DNA of 64,000 nucleotides from GCA-002793235 sp965267355. GTDB lineage: Bacteria; Bacteroidota; Bacteroidia; Flavobacteriales_E; Vicingaceae. Made by a program: the position numbers and the translations under genes. The notes beneath the pieces are model-generated. The model had not been told where the DNA came from. It worked only from the letters and a program-made list of their open reading frames with translations, and ran no database searches. Positions 36,277 to 44,886 of the stretch are shown here, piece by piece (the first letter of the stretch is position 1; each line of letters opens with the position of its first letter). The stretch is from NCBI GenBank assembly GCA_965267355.1, contig OZ253956.1, forward strand, positions 2,170,001-2,234,000, read 5' to 3'.

Positions 36277-38845
36277 ATTCAGTTTCATCTTCAGTATCTG
36301 CGTTTTCAGTTGGTTTTTTCTTTTTCGGTTTTTTAATGCTAAATTTTAATTCTTCTAAAACATCATCAAATTCAACATTGATGGTACTGCCTTCCTCAAT
36401 TTTTGATTGGATAATTTCTTCAGCAAGAGCATCTTCTAAATATTTTTGAATAGCTCTTTTTAATGGTCTGGCACCATATGCAGCATCAAAGCCTTTGTCA
36501 GCAATAAAATCTTTTGCTGGTTCGGAAAGTTTTAAATTGTACCCTAATTCCTCAACACGCTTATATAATGCATCAATCTCAATATCAATAATTTCATGTA
36601 TATCCTCTTTAGATAATGAGTTGAAAATAATAACATCATCAATTCTATTTAAAAACTCTGGAGCAAATGCTTTTTTCAACGCATTTTGAATTACACCCTG
36701 AGAATGAGCATCAGCACTTTCTTTTTTTGCAGCCGTACTAAAACCTACACCTTGTCCGAAATCTTTTAACTGACGAGCACCAATATTAGAAGTCATAATA
36801 ATAATGGTGTTTTTAAAGTTAACTTTTCTTCCAGAGCTGTCAGTAAGCTGTCCATCATCTAATGCCTGTAGTAATAGGTTAAACACATCAGGGTGAGCTT
36901 TTTCAATTTCATCTAACAGAACAATAGAATAAGGTTTTCTTCTTACCTTCTCAGTTAATTGCCCTCCTTCTTCATATCCTACATAGCCAGGAGGAGCTCC
37001 AACTAGTCTTGATACAGCGAACTTTTCCATGTATTCACTCATGTCAATTCTAATCAATGATTCCTCAGTATCAAATAGGTATCTTGCTAATACTTTAGCT
37101 AGTTGTGTTTTACCAACTCCTGTAGGGCCCAAGAATATGAATGAACCAATTGGTTTGTTTGGGTCTTTTAATCCCGCACGATTACGCTGTATTGCTTTAA
37201 CTACTTTCTTAATGGCTTCATCTTGTCCGATTACTTTATCATTAATTTCATCGTACATCTTATACAGCTTCTCTCCCTCAGCTTGTGCAATTCGTTTAGT
37301 TGGTATACCCGTCATCATTCCTACAACTTCAGCAACATTATCTTCACTTACAGTTTCTCTGTGGTTTTTTGTTTCTTCCTCCCACGCTTTTTTAGCATCG
37401 TTAAGCTCTTTAATTAAATTCCTCTCATCATCTCTTAGCTGGGCAGCTTCTTCATATTTCTGGCTCCTTACAACATGGTTTTTCTTTTCTTTAATCTCCT
37501 CAATCTTTTTCTCAATTTCTATGATGTTCTTAGGAACCTTTATGTTGGTAATATGAACTCTTGAGCCAGCTTCATCTAAAGCATCAATAGCCTTATCTGG
37601 AAGGTGTCTGTCAGTCATATATCTATCAGTTAATGTTACACATGCCTCTATGGCTTCATCAGTATAAGTAACATTATGATGATCTTCATATTTTTCCTTC
37701 ACATTATTTAAAATCTGAATGGTTTCCTCAACAGTTGTAGGTTCTACCATCACTTTTTGGAAACGTCTTTCTAAAGCTCCATCTTTTTCGATGTATTGTC
37801 TGTATTCATCTAAAGTCGTTGCTCCAATACATTGTAGCTCACCTCTAGCAAGAGCTGGTTTGAACATATTTGAAGCATCCAAAGAACCAGAAGCTCCACC
37901 AGCACCAATGATAGTATGAATCTCATCAATAAATAAGATAATATCTGGGGATTTTTCAAGCTCATTCATTACGGCTTTCATTCGTTCTTCAAATTGTCCT
38001 CTGTATTTTGTTCCAGCGACTAGTGAAGCTAAATCTAATGTAACAATTCGTTTACCAAATAAAACTCTGGATACTTTCTTTTGAACAATCCTTAAGGCTA
38101 ATCCCTCAGCGATGGCAGATTTACCTACACCAGGTTCACCAATTAAAATAGGGTTGTTCTTTTTTCTTCTACTCAATATTTGTGAAACTCTTTCTATCTC
38201 TTTTTCTCTTCCAACTATCGGATCTAATTTGCCATCCTCAGCGTATTTAGTTAAATCTCTACCAAAATTATCTAATACGGGGGTTTTAGATTTCGGATTT
38301 GATTTGGATGAGCCAGACCCCGAACCACCCATAAATTCTTTTCCAGTATCATCATCGTCATCATCAGGCGGAGTGCTTGGGAAATCAGCTCTTGGTGTTT
38401 CATCTTCAGTAATGTTAAGAATAGCAATTTCTTCTTTTACTGCTTCATAGTTTATGTTCATAGTGTTAAGTGCATTGGTAGCTATGTTGTCCTCTCCTTT
38501 AAGGATAGATAATAATAAATGTTCAGTGCCAATGACGTTACATTTAAATACTTTAGCTTCAAGGTAAGTTATTTTAAGTACTTTCTCAGCTTGCTTTACT
38601 AAAGGAATATTAGAGAGTTGAGAGTTGGTACCTTTGCCCACTTTTGTAGAAGATTCTACTTTTTTTCTCAATTCTTTTAAATCTACCCCTAAGTTGTTTA
38701 AAATTTTTACGGCTAACCCGTTACCTTCTCGTAAAATACCTAGTAGTAAATGCTCTACACCAATGTAATCGTGCCCGAGCCTTAAGGCTTCCTCTTTGCT
38801 AAAGGTAATTACATCCTTAACTTTTGCTGAAAAATTTGCATCCAT
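36275..38845 (-). CDS. clpC: ATP-dependent Clp protease ATPase ClpC
   Basis: 856 residues. Two Clp N-terminal repeats (1 to about 150), an acidic linker (DDDDDDTGKE), AAA domain 1 with GEPGVGKSA, a middle UVR-like coiled region (RSQKYEEAAQLRDDE), and AAA domain 2 with GPTGVGKTQ. This is the ClpC and not the ClpA/ClpB arrangement. It unfolds substrates for ClpP. Its promoter is the best -33/-7 pair beside clp in the window. Confidence 0.96.
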   Translation of the reverse strand: MDANFSAKVKDVITFSKEEALRLGHDYIGVEHLLLGILREGNGLAVKILNNLGVDLKELRKKVESSTKVGKGTNSQLSNIPLVKQAEKVLKITYLEAKVFKCNVIGTEHLLLSILKGEDNIATNALNTMNINYEAVKEEIAILNITEDETPRADFPSTPPDDDDDDTGKEFMGGSGSGSSKSNPKSKTPVLDNFGRDLTKYAEDGKLDPIVGREKEIERVSQILSRRKKNNPILIGEPGVGKSAIAEGLALRIVQKKVSRVLFGKRIVTLDLASLVAGTKYRGQFEERMKAVMNELEKSPDIILFIDEIHTIIGAGGASGSLDASNMFKPALARGELQCIGATTLDEYRQYIEKDGALERRFQKVMVEPTTVEETIQILNNVKEKYEDHHNVTYTDEAIEACVTLTDRYMTDRHLPDKAIDALDEAGSRVHITNIKVPKNIIEIEKKIEEIKEKKNHVVRSQKYEEAAQLRDDERNLIKELNDAKKAWEEETKNHRETVSEDNVAEVVGMMTGIPTKRIAQAEGEKLYKMYDEINDKVIGQDEAIKKVVKAIQRNRAGLKDPNKPIGSFIFLGPTGVGKTQLAKVLARYLFDTEESLIRIDMSEYMEKFAVSRLVGAPPGYVGYEEGGQLTEKVRRKPYSIVLLDEIEKAHPDVFNLLLQALDDGQLTDSSGRKVNFKNTIIIMTSNIGARQLKDFGQGVGFSTAAKKESADAHSQGVIQNALKKAFAPEFLNRIDDVIIFNSLSKEDIHEIIDIEIDALYKRVEELGYNLKLSEPAKDFIADKGFDAAYGARPLKRAIQKYLEDALAEEIIQSKIEEGSTINVEFDDVLEELKFSIKKPKKKKPTENADTEDETE

Positions 38846-38899
38846 AATCTATATATTTTTAGCCTCAACCCTCTAAAATTAGGATTATTTGGGCTAAAT

Positions 38900-38928
38900 C
38901 AAAAGTAACGTTTTATGTATTTGAGCAA
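38900..38928 (-). promoter_or_regulatory. clpC promoter
   Basis: On the minus strand TTG (38928-38926), 18 bases, then TACTTTTG (38907-38900): an exact fit to the Bacteroidota consensus. Predicted start near 38895 gives a leader of about 50 bases. Confidence 0.8.
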
Positions 38929-39067
38929 CGGTTTTAAAAAATGCCTTTTTTCAACAGATTTTTGTTAGTAAGTAAGCCTTGTTTTTTAGGGTTAAAAACT
39001 TTGGTTTTGCGTATTTTCGATGTCTTTCAGTAAAGACGATAAAAACACAATTTAATAGACAATTAAT

Positions 39068-41692
39068 ATGGCAGACGGAGAAAAAATAATTCAAATAAAT
39101 ATTGAGGAAGAAATGAAATCAGCCTACATTGATTATTCAATGTCGGTAATTGTTTCGAGAGCACTTCCAGATGTAAGAGATGGTTTAAAACCAGTGCATA
39201 GAAGGATTTTATTTGGAATGATGGAACTAGGTGTAAGAGCAAATAGCCCTTATAAGAAATCAGCAAGAATTGTAGGAGAAGTATTAGGTAAGTATCATCC
39301 ACATGGAGATACAGCTGTTTATGACTCTATGGTTCGTATGGCTCAGGAGTGGTCGTTACGTTATATGTTAGTTGATGGCCAGGGTAACTTTGGTTCAGTT
39401 GATGGAGATAGCCCCGCAGCTATGCGTTATACTGAGGCGAGATTAAGAAAGATAGCAGAAGAGATGCTATCGGATATAGATAAAGAAACGGTTGACTTTA
39501 GTTTAAACTTTGATGATTCTCTTCAAGAGCCAACAGTTCTTCCTACAAGAATACCAAGTTTATTAGTAAACGGTGCCTCAGGTATTGCTGTAGGTATGGC
39601 AACGAATATGGCCCCACATAACTTAACAGAAGTAATTGATGGTACTGTTGCTTTTATTGATAATAGAGATATTGATGTAGAAGGATTGATGCAACATGTT
39701 AAAGCTCCAGATTTTCCAACAGGAGGTATCATTTACGGTTATCAAGGGGTTAAAGATGCTTTTGAAACAGGTAAAGGGAGAATTGTGATGCGTGCTAAAA
39801 CTGAGTTGGAAGAAACAAATTCAGGACGTTTTAGAATCATTGTTAATGAAATACCATATCAGGTGAATAAAGCTGATATGATTAAAAAGACGGCTGATTT
39901 AGTTAATGAAAAGAAGATTGAAGGGATATCTGATATTCGTGATGAATCTGATAGAAATGGAATGCGTATTGTTTATGAATTGAAGAGAGATGCCATTCCA
40001 AATGTGGTATTAAACAACTTATTTAAACAAACAGCATTACAAACATCTTTTAGTGTAAACAATATTGCTTTGGTTAAAGGAAGACCAGAAGTATTGAATT
40101 TGAAAGATATTATTAGCGAGTTTGTTGACTTTAGACATGAAGTTGTTGTTAGAAGAACTCAGTATGAATTAAGAAAAGCAGAAGAAAGAGCGCATATTTT
40201 AGAAGGTTTAATTATTGCTTCTGACAACATAGATGAAGTAATTAAATTGATTAGGGCTTCTAAGAGTCCGGATGAGGCAAGAGAGAAATTAATAGAACGT
40301 TTTAAATTAAGCGATATCCAATCTCGTGCAATTGTAGAAATGAGATTGAGACAGTTAACAGGACTGGAGCAAGACAAGTTAAGAGCAGAGTACGAGCAAT
40401 TAATGAAAACCATAGAAGATTTAAAAGACATCTTGGCTAATGAACCAAGAAGAATGGAAATCATTAAAACAGAATTGTTAGAGGTAAAAGAAAAATACGG
40501 AGACGAGAGAAGAAGTGAGATTGAGTATGCTGGAGGTGACTTTAGTGTTGAAGACATGATTCCAGATGAAGAAGTTGTAGTAACCATTTCTCACTTAGGT
40601 TATATGAAACGTACTTCTTTATCTGAATATAGATTGCAGAATAGAGGAGGAGTAGGTTCAAAAGGAACAGCTACCAGAGATGAAGATTTTGTTCAGGAAT
40701 TATTTGTTGCCACTACACATAATTACTTGTTAATATTTACTGAGAAAGGTAAATGTTTTTGGATGAGAGTATTTGAAGTTCCTGAAGGAACAAAACAATC
40801 TAAAGGTAGAGCAATACAAAATTTAATTAACATAGAGCCAGATGATAGTGTTAAAGCATACATTAATGTTAAGAACATTAAAGATGAAGAGTATCTGAAA
40901 CGTGAGGCTACACAGGAAGATGTTGATAATGAATTTGCTGAAAGTTTAGATGATTTAGTAGATAGATACTACATTATAATGTGTACTAAAAATGGTGTTG
41001 TTAAGAAGACCGCTTTAGAGGCTTATTCAAGACCTAGGGTAAATGGTATTAATGCGATTACCATTAAAGAAGGTGATGAATTATTAGAAGCGAAGTTAAC
41101 AAGTGGTAGTGATGAAATAATTTTGGCAGCAAGAAATGGTAAAGCAATCCGATTTAACGAAAGAAAGACCAGGCCAATGGGTAGAAATGCTGCAGGTGTT
41201 AGAGGTATCAGATTAGCTGATGAAAATGATGCTGTAGTAGGTATGATTACTATTCCTGATTCTGACAATTCTAATGTGTTAGTAGTTTCTGAGAATGGTT
41301 ACGGTAAGCGTTCTGATATTGAGGATTATAGAGTTACTAATAGAGGAGGTAAAGGTGTTAAAACACTTAATATTACCGATAAAACAGGTAGCTTAATTGC
41401 CATTAAAAATGTTACAGATAATGATGACTTAATGATTATTAATAAGTCAGGTATTATCATTCGATTAGCAGTTGAAGACTTAAGAGTAATGGGTAGGGCT
41501 ACACAAGGAGTTAGATTAATAAACCTTAAAAATAATGATACTATTGCTGCTGTAGCTAAGGTAGAGCGAGCGGATGAAGAAGAAACTGAAGATGCTGCTG
41601 ATGTAACTACCGAAAACAGTGCAGAAACATCTGCTGATGAGATGAACGATACCGAAACTGGCAAGGAAGTTGATAACAATGATGAGGATTAG
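39068..41692 (+). CDS. gyrA: DNA gyrase subunit A
   Basis: 874 residues. Catalytic Tyr121 in AAMRYTEAR, the QRDR-type segment HPHGDTAVYDSMVRMAQ with Thr82 and Asp86 at the positions of E. coli Ser83 and Asp87, then six C-terminal beta-propeller blades and an acidic tail. It cuts and rejoins DNA to introduce negative supercoils. No clear canonical promoter was found in the 222-base gap to clpC. A TPR-protein gene follows after 23 bases. Confidence 0.97.
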   Translation: MADGEKIIQINIEEEMKSAYIDYSMSVIVSRALPDVRDGLKPVHRRILFGMMELGVRANSPYKKSARIVGEVLGKYHPHGDTAVYDSMVRMAQEWSLRYMLVDGQGNFGSVDGDSPAAMRYTEARLRKIAEEMLSDIDKETVDFSLNFDDSLQEPTVLPTRIPSLLVNGASGIAVGMATNMAPHNLTEVIDGTVAFIDNRDIDVEGLMQHVKAPDFPTGGIIYGYQGVKDAFETGKGRIVMRAKTELEETNSGRFRIIVNEIPYQVNKADMIKKTADLVNEKKIEGISDIRDESDRNGMRIVYELKRDAIPNVVLNNLFKQTALQTSFSVNNIALVKGRPEVLNLKDIISEFVDFRHEVVVRRTQYELRKAEERAHILEGLIIASDNIDEVIKLIRASKSPDEAREKLIERFKLSDIQSRAIVEMRLRQLTGLEQDKLRAEYEQLMKTIEDLKDILANEPRRMEIIKTELLEVKEKYGDERRSEIEYAGGDFSVEDMIPDEEVVVTISHLGYMKRTSLSEYRLQNRGGVGSKGTATRDEDFVQELFVATTHNYLLIFTEKGKCFWMRVFEVPEGTKQSKGRAIQNLINIEPDDSVKAYINVKNIKDEEYLKREATQEDVDNEFAESLDDLVDRYYIIMCTKNGVVKKTALEAYSRPRVNGINAITIKEGDELLEAKLTSGSDEIILAARNGKAIRFNERKTRPMGRNAAGVRGIRLADENDAVVGMITIPDSDNSNVLVVSENGYGKRSDIEDYRVTNRGGKGVKTLNITDKTGSLIAIKNVTDNDDLMIINKSGIIIRLAVEDLRVMGRATQGVRLINLKNNDTIAAVAKVERADEEETEDAADVTTENSAETSADEMNDTETGKEVDNNDED

Positions 41693-41715
41693 TAGTTTTA
41701 CAAAAAATTAAAAAA

Positions 41716-42984
41716 ATGAAAAAATATATTTTAATAGTGTCTGCTGTAGCATTTTCAATTACAGCATATTCTCAAAAATCAAAAGTAGTAAGTGCTTACA
41801 ATTACAATAAGGCCTTTTCGAGATCAGGAAAATGCTCTGAATTAAAAGATGGATTGGAAGCAATAAACGCTGCAAAGGATTATGATAAAACTAAAGGTTG
41901 GGCAAAAACATGGAAGTACAGAGGTGATTTATACTATAATGTTTTAGCTACCAATAAAGATGAGTGTAAGGCTCTTGCTCCTGATGCTTTAGAAGAATGT
42001 ACTAATTCTTATCTTAAAGCTCTAGTTCTAAATTTTGAAGATCCTGAATTAAAGAAATTAGACTTAAAAAAGGAAGATGGATCGGATGTAATGAAATTCT
42101 TTACAGCTATTCAAAATAAAAGTAGGGTAGATGATGAAATGTACACAGCTGATATTATTGGAAGAAAATTTCCTGGTTTAGCAGCAGAATACGCTAATAA
42201 AGGAATTAAGGATTTTCAGAATAAAGATTACAAATCTGCTCAAGAAAGCTTTGGTACATCAATGATGTTAAATCAATTTTCAGGAAAAATAGATACTATG
42301 ATGATGTACAACATGGGATTAGCATCTGAATATGCCGGGGATATTGATGCTGCTAAGCAAATTTATGATGGCTTAATTATGATGAAGTATAATGTTGATG
42401 GTGCTGGTCCAGGACTTTATCAATCTATGCATAAGATTTATAAAAAAGAAGGAAATGAAGAGAAAGCAGCTGAATACATCAAAAAGGGAAGAGAAGCTTA
42501 TCCAAACGATAATAACCTTATTGTAACAGAATTAGAAGGTTACTTAACTTCTGGAAATAATGAACAAGCCTTAGCTAATTTAAATGCTGCATTAGAGAAT
42601 GACCCTAACAATGTAGTATTACACTTTGCTCAGGGTACGGTTTACGAAAACTTGAAGCAAGGAGATAATGCTATAACAAGTTATAAAAAAGCGATAGAAT
42701 TAGATGCTAATTATTATGATGCCAATTTTAACTTAGGTGCATATTACTTTAATGCAGGTGCTGATAAGATAAATGCAGCAAACGATTTGCCTTTGAGCCA
42801 AGCTAAAAAGTATGATGCTTTAAAAGCTGAGGCTAAGGTTGAGTTTGAAAAAGCAGTACCTTATGTAGAGAAAGCACACGAATTAAAACCGGAAGATGTT
42901 GATACGGGTAATATGTTAATTAAACTTTATACCCATACAGGACAGTATGATAAAGCTAAAGAGATTAAAGCGAAATTTCAATAG
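41716..42984 (+). CDS. Secreted TPR-repeat protein downstream of gyrA
   Basis: 422 residues with a signal peptide (about 1-19, ending AYSQ). Several TPRs follow (KGIKDFQNKDYKSAQESF, ALANLNAALENDPNN, GDNAITSYKKAIELDANYYDANFNLGAYYF). It lies directly behind gyrA, apparently co-transcribed, and ends at a strong terminator. The function is unknown; it is probably periplasmic. Confidence 0.85.
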   Translation: MKKYILIVSAVAFSITAYSQKSKVVSAYNYNKAFSRSGKCSELKDGLEAINAAKDYDKTKGWAKTWKYRGDLYYNVLATNKDECKALAPDALEECTNSYLKALVLNFEDPELKKLDLKKEDGSDVMKFFTAIQNKSRVDDEMYTADIIGRKFPGLAAEYANKGIKDFQNKDYKSAQESFGTSMMLNQFSGKIDTMMMYNMGLASEYAGDIDAAKQIYDGLIMMKYNVDGAGPGLYQSMHKIYKKEGNEEKAAEYIKKGREAYPNDNNLIVTELEGYLTSGNNEQALANLNAALENDPNNVVLHFAQGTVYENLKQGDNAITSYKKAIELDANYYDANFNLGAYYFNAGADKINAANDLPLSQAKKYDALKAEAKVEFEKAVPYVEKAHELKPEDVDTGNMLIKLYTHTGQYDKAKEIKAKFQ

Positions 42985-43003
42985 AATTGAATTAATGCAA
43001 AAT

Positions 43004-43035
43004 AAAAAAAGGAACTCATATGAGTTCCTTTTTTT
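43004..43035 (+). terminator. Terminator of the gyrA-TPR operon
   Basis: A perfect 18-base palindrome (GGAACTCATATGAGTTCC) with A7 before and T7 after. Confidence 0.9.
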
Positions 43036-43042
43036 ATTTTAA

Positions 43043-43057
43043 GGGTGGAAGATGGGA
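43043..43057. repeat. Distal copy of the tRNA-His 3' end (candidate att site)
   Basis: GGGTGGAAGATGGGA is identical to 44757-44771, the 3' end of the tRNA-His gene, in the same orientation. The two copies enclose 1.7 kb with two unknown genes. Confidence 0.65.
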
Positions 43058-43134
43058 GTTGAAAATTCCAATCCCTGTAAAATTTCAATCAACTGTAAAT
43101 CAAACATTTATATATTTCAAAAATAGTAATTTGT

Positions 43135-43150
43135 TTGGCGACTTGGCGAC
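43135..43150. repeat. Tandem 8-bp direct repeat TTGGCGAC
   Basis: TTGGCGAC occurs twice back to back here and once more at 44683-44690, on the far side of the two accessory genes. Confidence 0.5.
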
Positions 43151-43164
43151 TATCTGATAATCAA

Positions 43165-43875
43165 TCAGTTAATATTTTTTTTATAATAATTTTTATCTAA
43201 CAGTTTACAATCAAATAGAATTTCTTCATCGTTTTTTAGTCTAGATTTTATATACGTGATATAACCTGCAGATATTAAAAAGATAATTGAAAGAATTCCT
43301 AAAAGTATGGCAAAAGGTAAGAAGAATAGATTCTCAAATAGAGTTCTTACGATTTGTACATATATGAAAAAAATAAATAAACTCAACTCATATATTAGTT
43401 GAGAAGTATTTTTTTGTCCCTTAATAGTCTTTCTATAAGAAATCATCTTTCTAACATGTTTATCAAATTTTTCACCTTTTAGAATTCCCACGTCTTTGAT
43501 TTCTATTACTTTATCCGAAGCCATCTTTATAAAATCGTTTCTTTCTTTTCGAACTATTTTTTTATAAGAATAATATCTTTTAACGTGGAGAAAAAGGATA
43601 GTAAAAAATCCTATAAAAAAAACCGTTAAGCGTGAAATTGATAATACGATAAGAAATAGGAAGAATGGGATTATGATATTAAGTTCAGAAAATAAGCTGA
43701 TGAAGTACTCGGTACTAAATTCCATAGTGAATTTAAACCCTAGTTTTGATCTTAGCCAAATGGATATTAGTATAGCAGTAAAATAATATAATATTAAAAC
43801 GATTGCTTTACTTTTTTTGACATGCGCTTCTTTAGAAAAATCGAGAAAAAAAATATTAAATAATTTATTATCCAT
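43165..43875 (-). CDS. Membrane protein of unknown function, accessory block
   Basis: 236 residues with about four hydrophobic helices (near 25-40, 60-95, 160-180, 185-210) and a charged loop between the pairs (about 100-155, RKERNDFIKMASDK). I recognise no family. The codons are markedly AT-rich by eye. It lies in the block flanked by tRNA-His repeats, 37 bases after the other membrane-protein gene, so the two may form an operon. Confidence 0.7.
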   Translation of the reverse strand: MDNKLFNIFFLDFSKEAHVKKSKAIVLILYYFTAILISIWLRSKLGFKFTMEFSTEYFISLFSELNIIIPFFLFLIVLSISRLTVFFIGFFTILFLHVKRYYSYKKIVRKERNDFIKMASDKVIEIKDVGILKGEKFDKHVRKMISYRKTIKGQKNTSQLIYELSLFIFFIYVQIVRTLFENLFFLPFAILLGILSIIFLISAGYITYIKSRLKNDEEILFDCKLLDKNYYKKNIN

Positions 43876-43912
43876 TTTGTATTTGTTAATTATACGTTAT
43901 TGTGGGAAGGTT

Positions 43913-44623
43913 TTAATCTGATTTAATATTTAAACTTTCCCTAGTCATTTCAATTAATTTAATACTCTCATTGCCTAAGTTATTTTCTTTAAGATTTCTA
44001 TATAGTGTATCAGAAGCGTATTCTAGTTGTGTTATATAATATTTTTTAATTAATAGATACAATGTATCCTTTTCTCCAGATTTGAATTCTGATTTTTTAA
44101 TATGTGTTAAGAGTAAATCAAGTTCACATAAAATGTATTGCCATTCATGGTATATAGGCTTTCTGATAAGATCTTCAATTTCTTCTTTTTCACTAGCATC
44201 TATTCTATTAACATAAACATTTAAAGCACTCTGACCGTGAAAGATATGATCAGGTTTTTGTGTTGATTCTATGTTTAGATTTTTGTAATCAGATTTAATT
44301 TCGTTGAATAGTTCAATAGAAACTTGAAAATTTCTATCTCTATTTTGATTTTCTATTTCTTTATTTAGTAACTCATATTGAATTTCATTTGCTTTATTCT
44401 GAACTCTAAATGATAGGTATACCAATATAGCGCCTATTAAGTTGATAATTGGAGCTGTAATACCTCCAATTGTATCGCCAATTTGTCCAGTTTCCCTGAA
44501 ATCAAAACCAGAGAACAATGATGGCATTGTGAAAATAAAGGTGCTGGAAAATAATAATAGAATAATGCCTACAATTAATAATAATAGGTGTAAGGCTTTG
44601 TTTTTATCTTTGTTATTATCCAT
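43913..44623 (-). CDS. Membrane protein resembling phage abortive-infection (AbiC-like) proteins
   Basis: 236 residues. Two N-terminal helices (about 12-33 and 55-72) enclose the loop ETGQIGDTIGGITAPIINL, then a coiled coil (NEIQYELLNKEIENQNRD) and a helical cytoplasmic domain. The G-x-IGDTIGG-x-x-APIINL-x-GAIL pattern with two helices and a Gln/Asn-rich helix is seen in putative AbiC-type and other accessory membrane proteins. That link is from memory and weak. It is the first gene of the two-gene accessory block. Confidence 0.6.
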   Translation of the reverse strand: MDNNKDKNKALHLLLLIVGIILLLFSSTFIFTMPSLFSGFDFRETGQIGDTIGGITAPIINLIGAILVYLSFRVQNKANEIQYELLNKEIENQNRDRNFQVSIELFNEIKSDYKNLNIESTQKPDHIFHGQSALNVYVNRIDASEKEEIEDLIRKPIYHEWQYILCELDLLLTHIKKSEFKSGEKDTLYLLIKKYYITQLEYASDTLYRNLKENNLGNESIKLIEMTRESLNIKSD

Positions 44624-44682
44624 TTGCTGACATTAATAAATAACGGTATAGTAGTTCTAAAAAAACATATAAACTAGTAGAG

Positions 44683-44690
44683 TTGGCGAC
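44683..44690. repeat. Third copy of TTGGCGAC
   Basis: Same 8-mer as 43135-43150, lying upstream of the accessory gene pair. Confidence 0.4.
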
Positions 44691-44711
44691 AAATGTAAAA
44701 AGACTTCATTT

Positions 44712-44753
44712 AAAAAATCCGTATACTCCTGAAAATCAGTAATATACGGATTT
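44712..44753 (-). terminator. Terminator of tRNA-His
   Basis: On the minus strand an 11-bp perfect stem (AAATCCGTATA with TATACGGATTT) encloses a loop of 17 bases and merges into six T residues, starting 4 bases after the tRNA 3' end. Confidence 0.8.
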
Positions 44754-44756
44754 GAG

Positions 44757-44771
44757 GGGTGGAAGATGGGA
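44757..44771. repeat. tRNA-proximal copy of the 15-bp direct repeat
   Basis: GGGTGGAAGATGGGA covers the acceptor-stem 3' strand and part of the T stem of tRNA-His; see 43043-43057. Confidence 0.65.
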
Positions 44772-44831
44772 TTCGAACCCACGACCTCCTGAACCACAAT
44801 CAGGCGTTCTAACCAACTGAACTACAACCAC
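44758..44831 (-). tRNA. tRNA-His (GTG anticodon)
   Basis: Folding by eye: acceptor GTGGTTG, D stem GTTC/GAAC, anticodon stem CCTGA/TCAGG around loop TTGTGGT (anticodon GTG), T arm GTGGG-TTCGAAT-CCCAT, acceptor 3' strand CTTCCAC, and discriminator C73 with a G just upstream as G-1, the histidine identity pair. CCA is not encoded. The acceptor stem has two U-U mismatches (positions 5-68 and 6-67). Confidence 0.92.
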
Positions 44832-44851
44832 CATTTTCCCGTTAGGGTCGG

Positions 44852-44859
44852 CAAATATA
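44852..44859 (-). promoter_or_regulatory. Candidate -7 box for tRNA-His
   Basis: TATATTTG on the minus strand, 20 bases before the tRNA. No TTG at the right spacing. Confidence 0.5.
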
Positions 44860-44886
44860 AATCTTTTTCAAAAAGAAATAAAAGTT

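Noticed and set aside
37029..37556. A 175-codon plus-strand frame opposite clpC
   Set aside because: It is antisense to the conserved AAA domain 2 and has a skewed composition without motifs.
38929..39067. A canonical gyrA promoter
   Set aside because: Only partial matches (TATTTTCG and AAACTTTG) without a correctly spaced TTG; not called.
43043..44771. A complete prophage or integrative conjugative element
   Set aside because: No integrase, replication, structural or transfer gene is present; only a short block with two genes.
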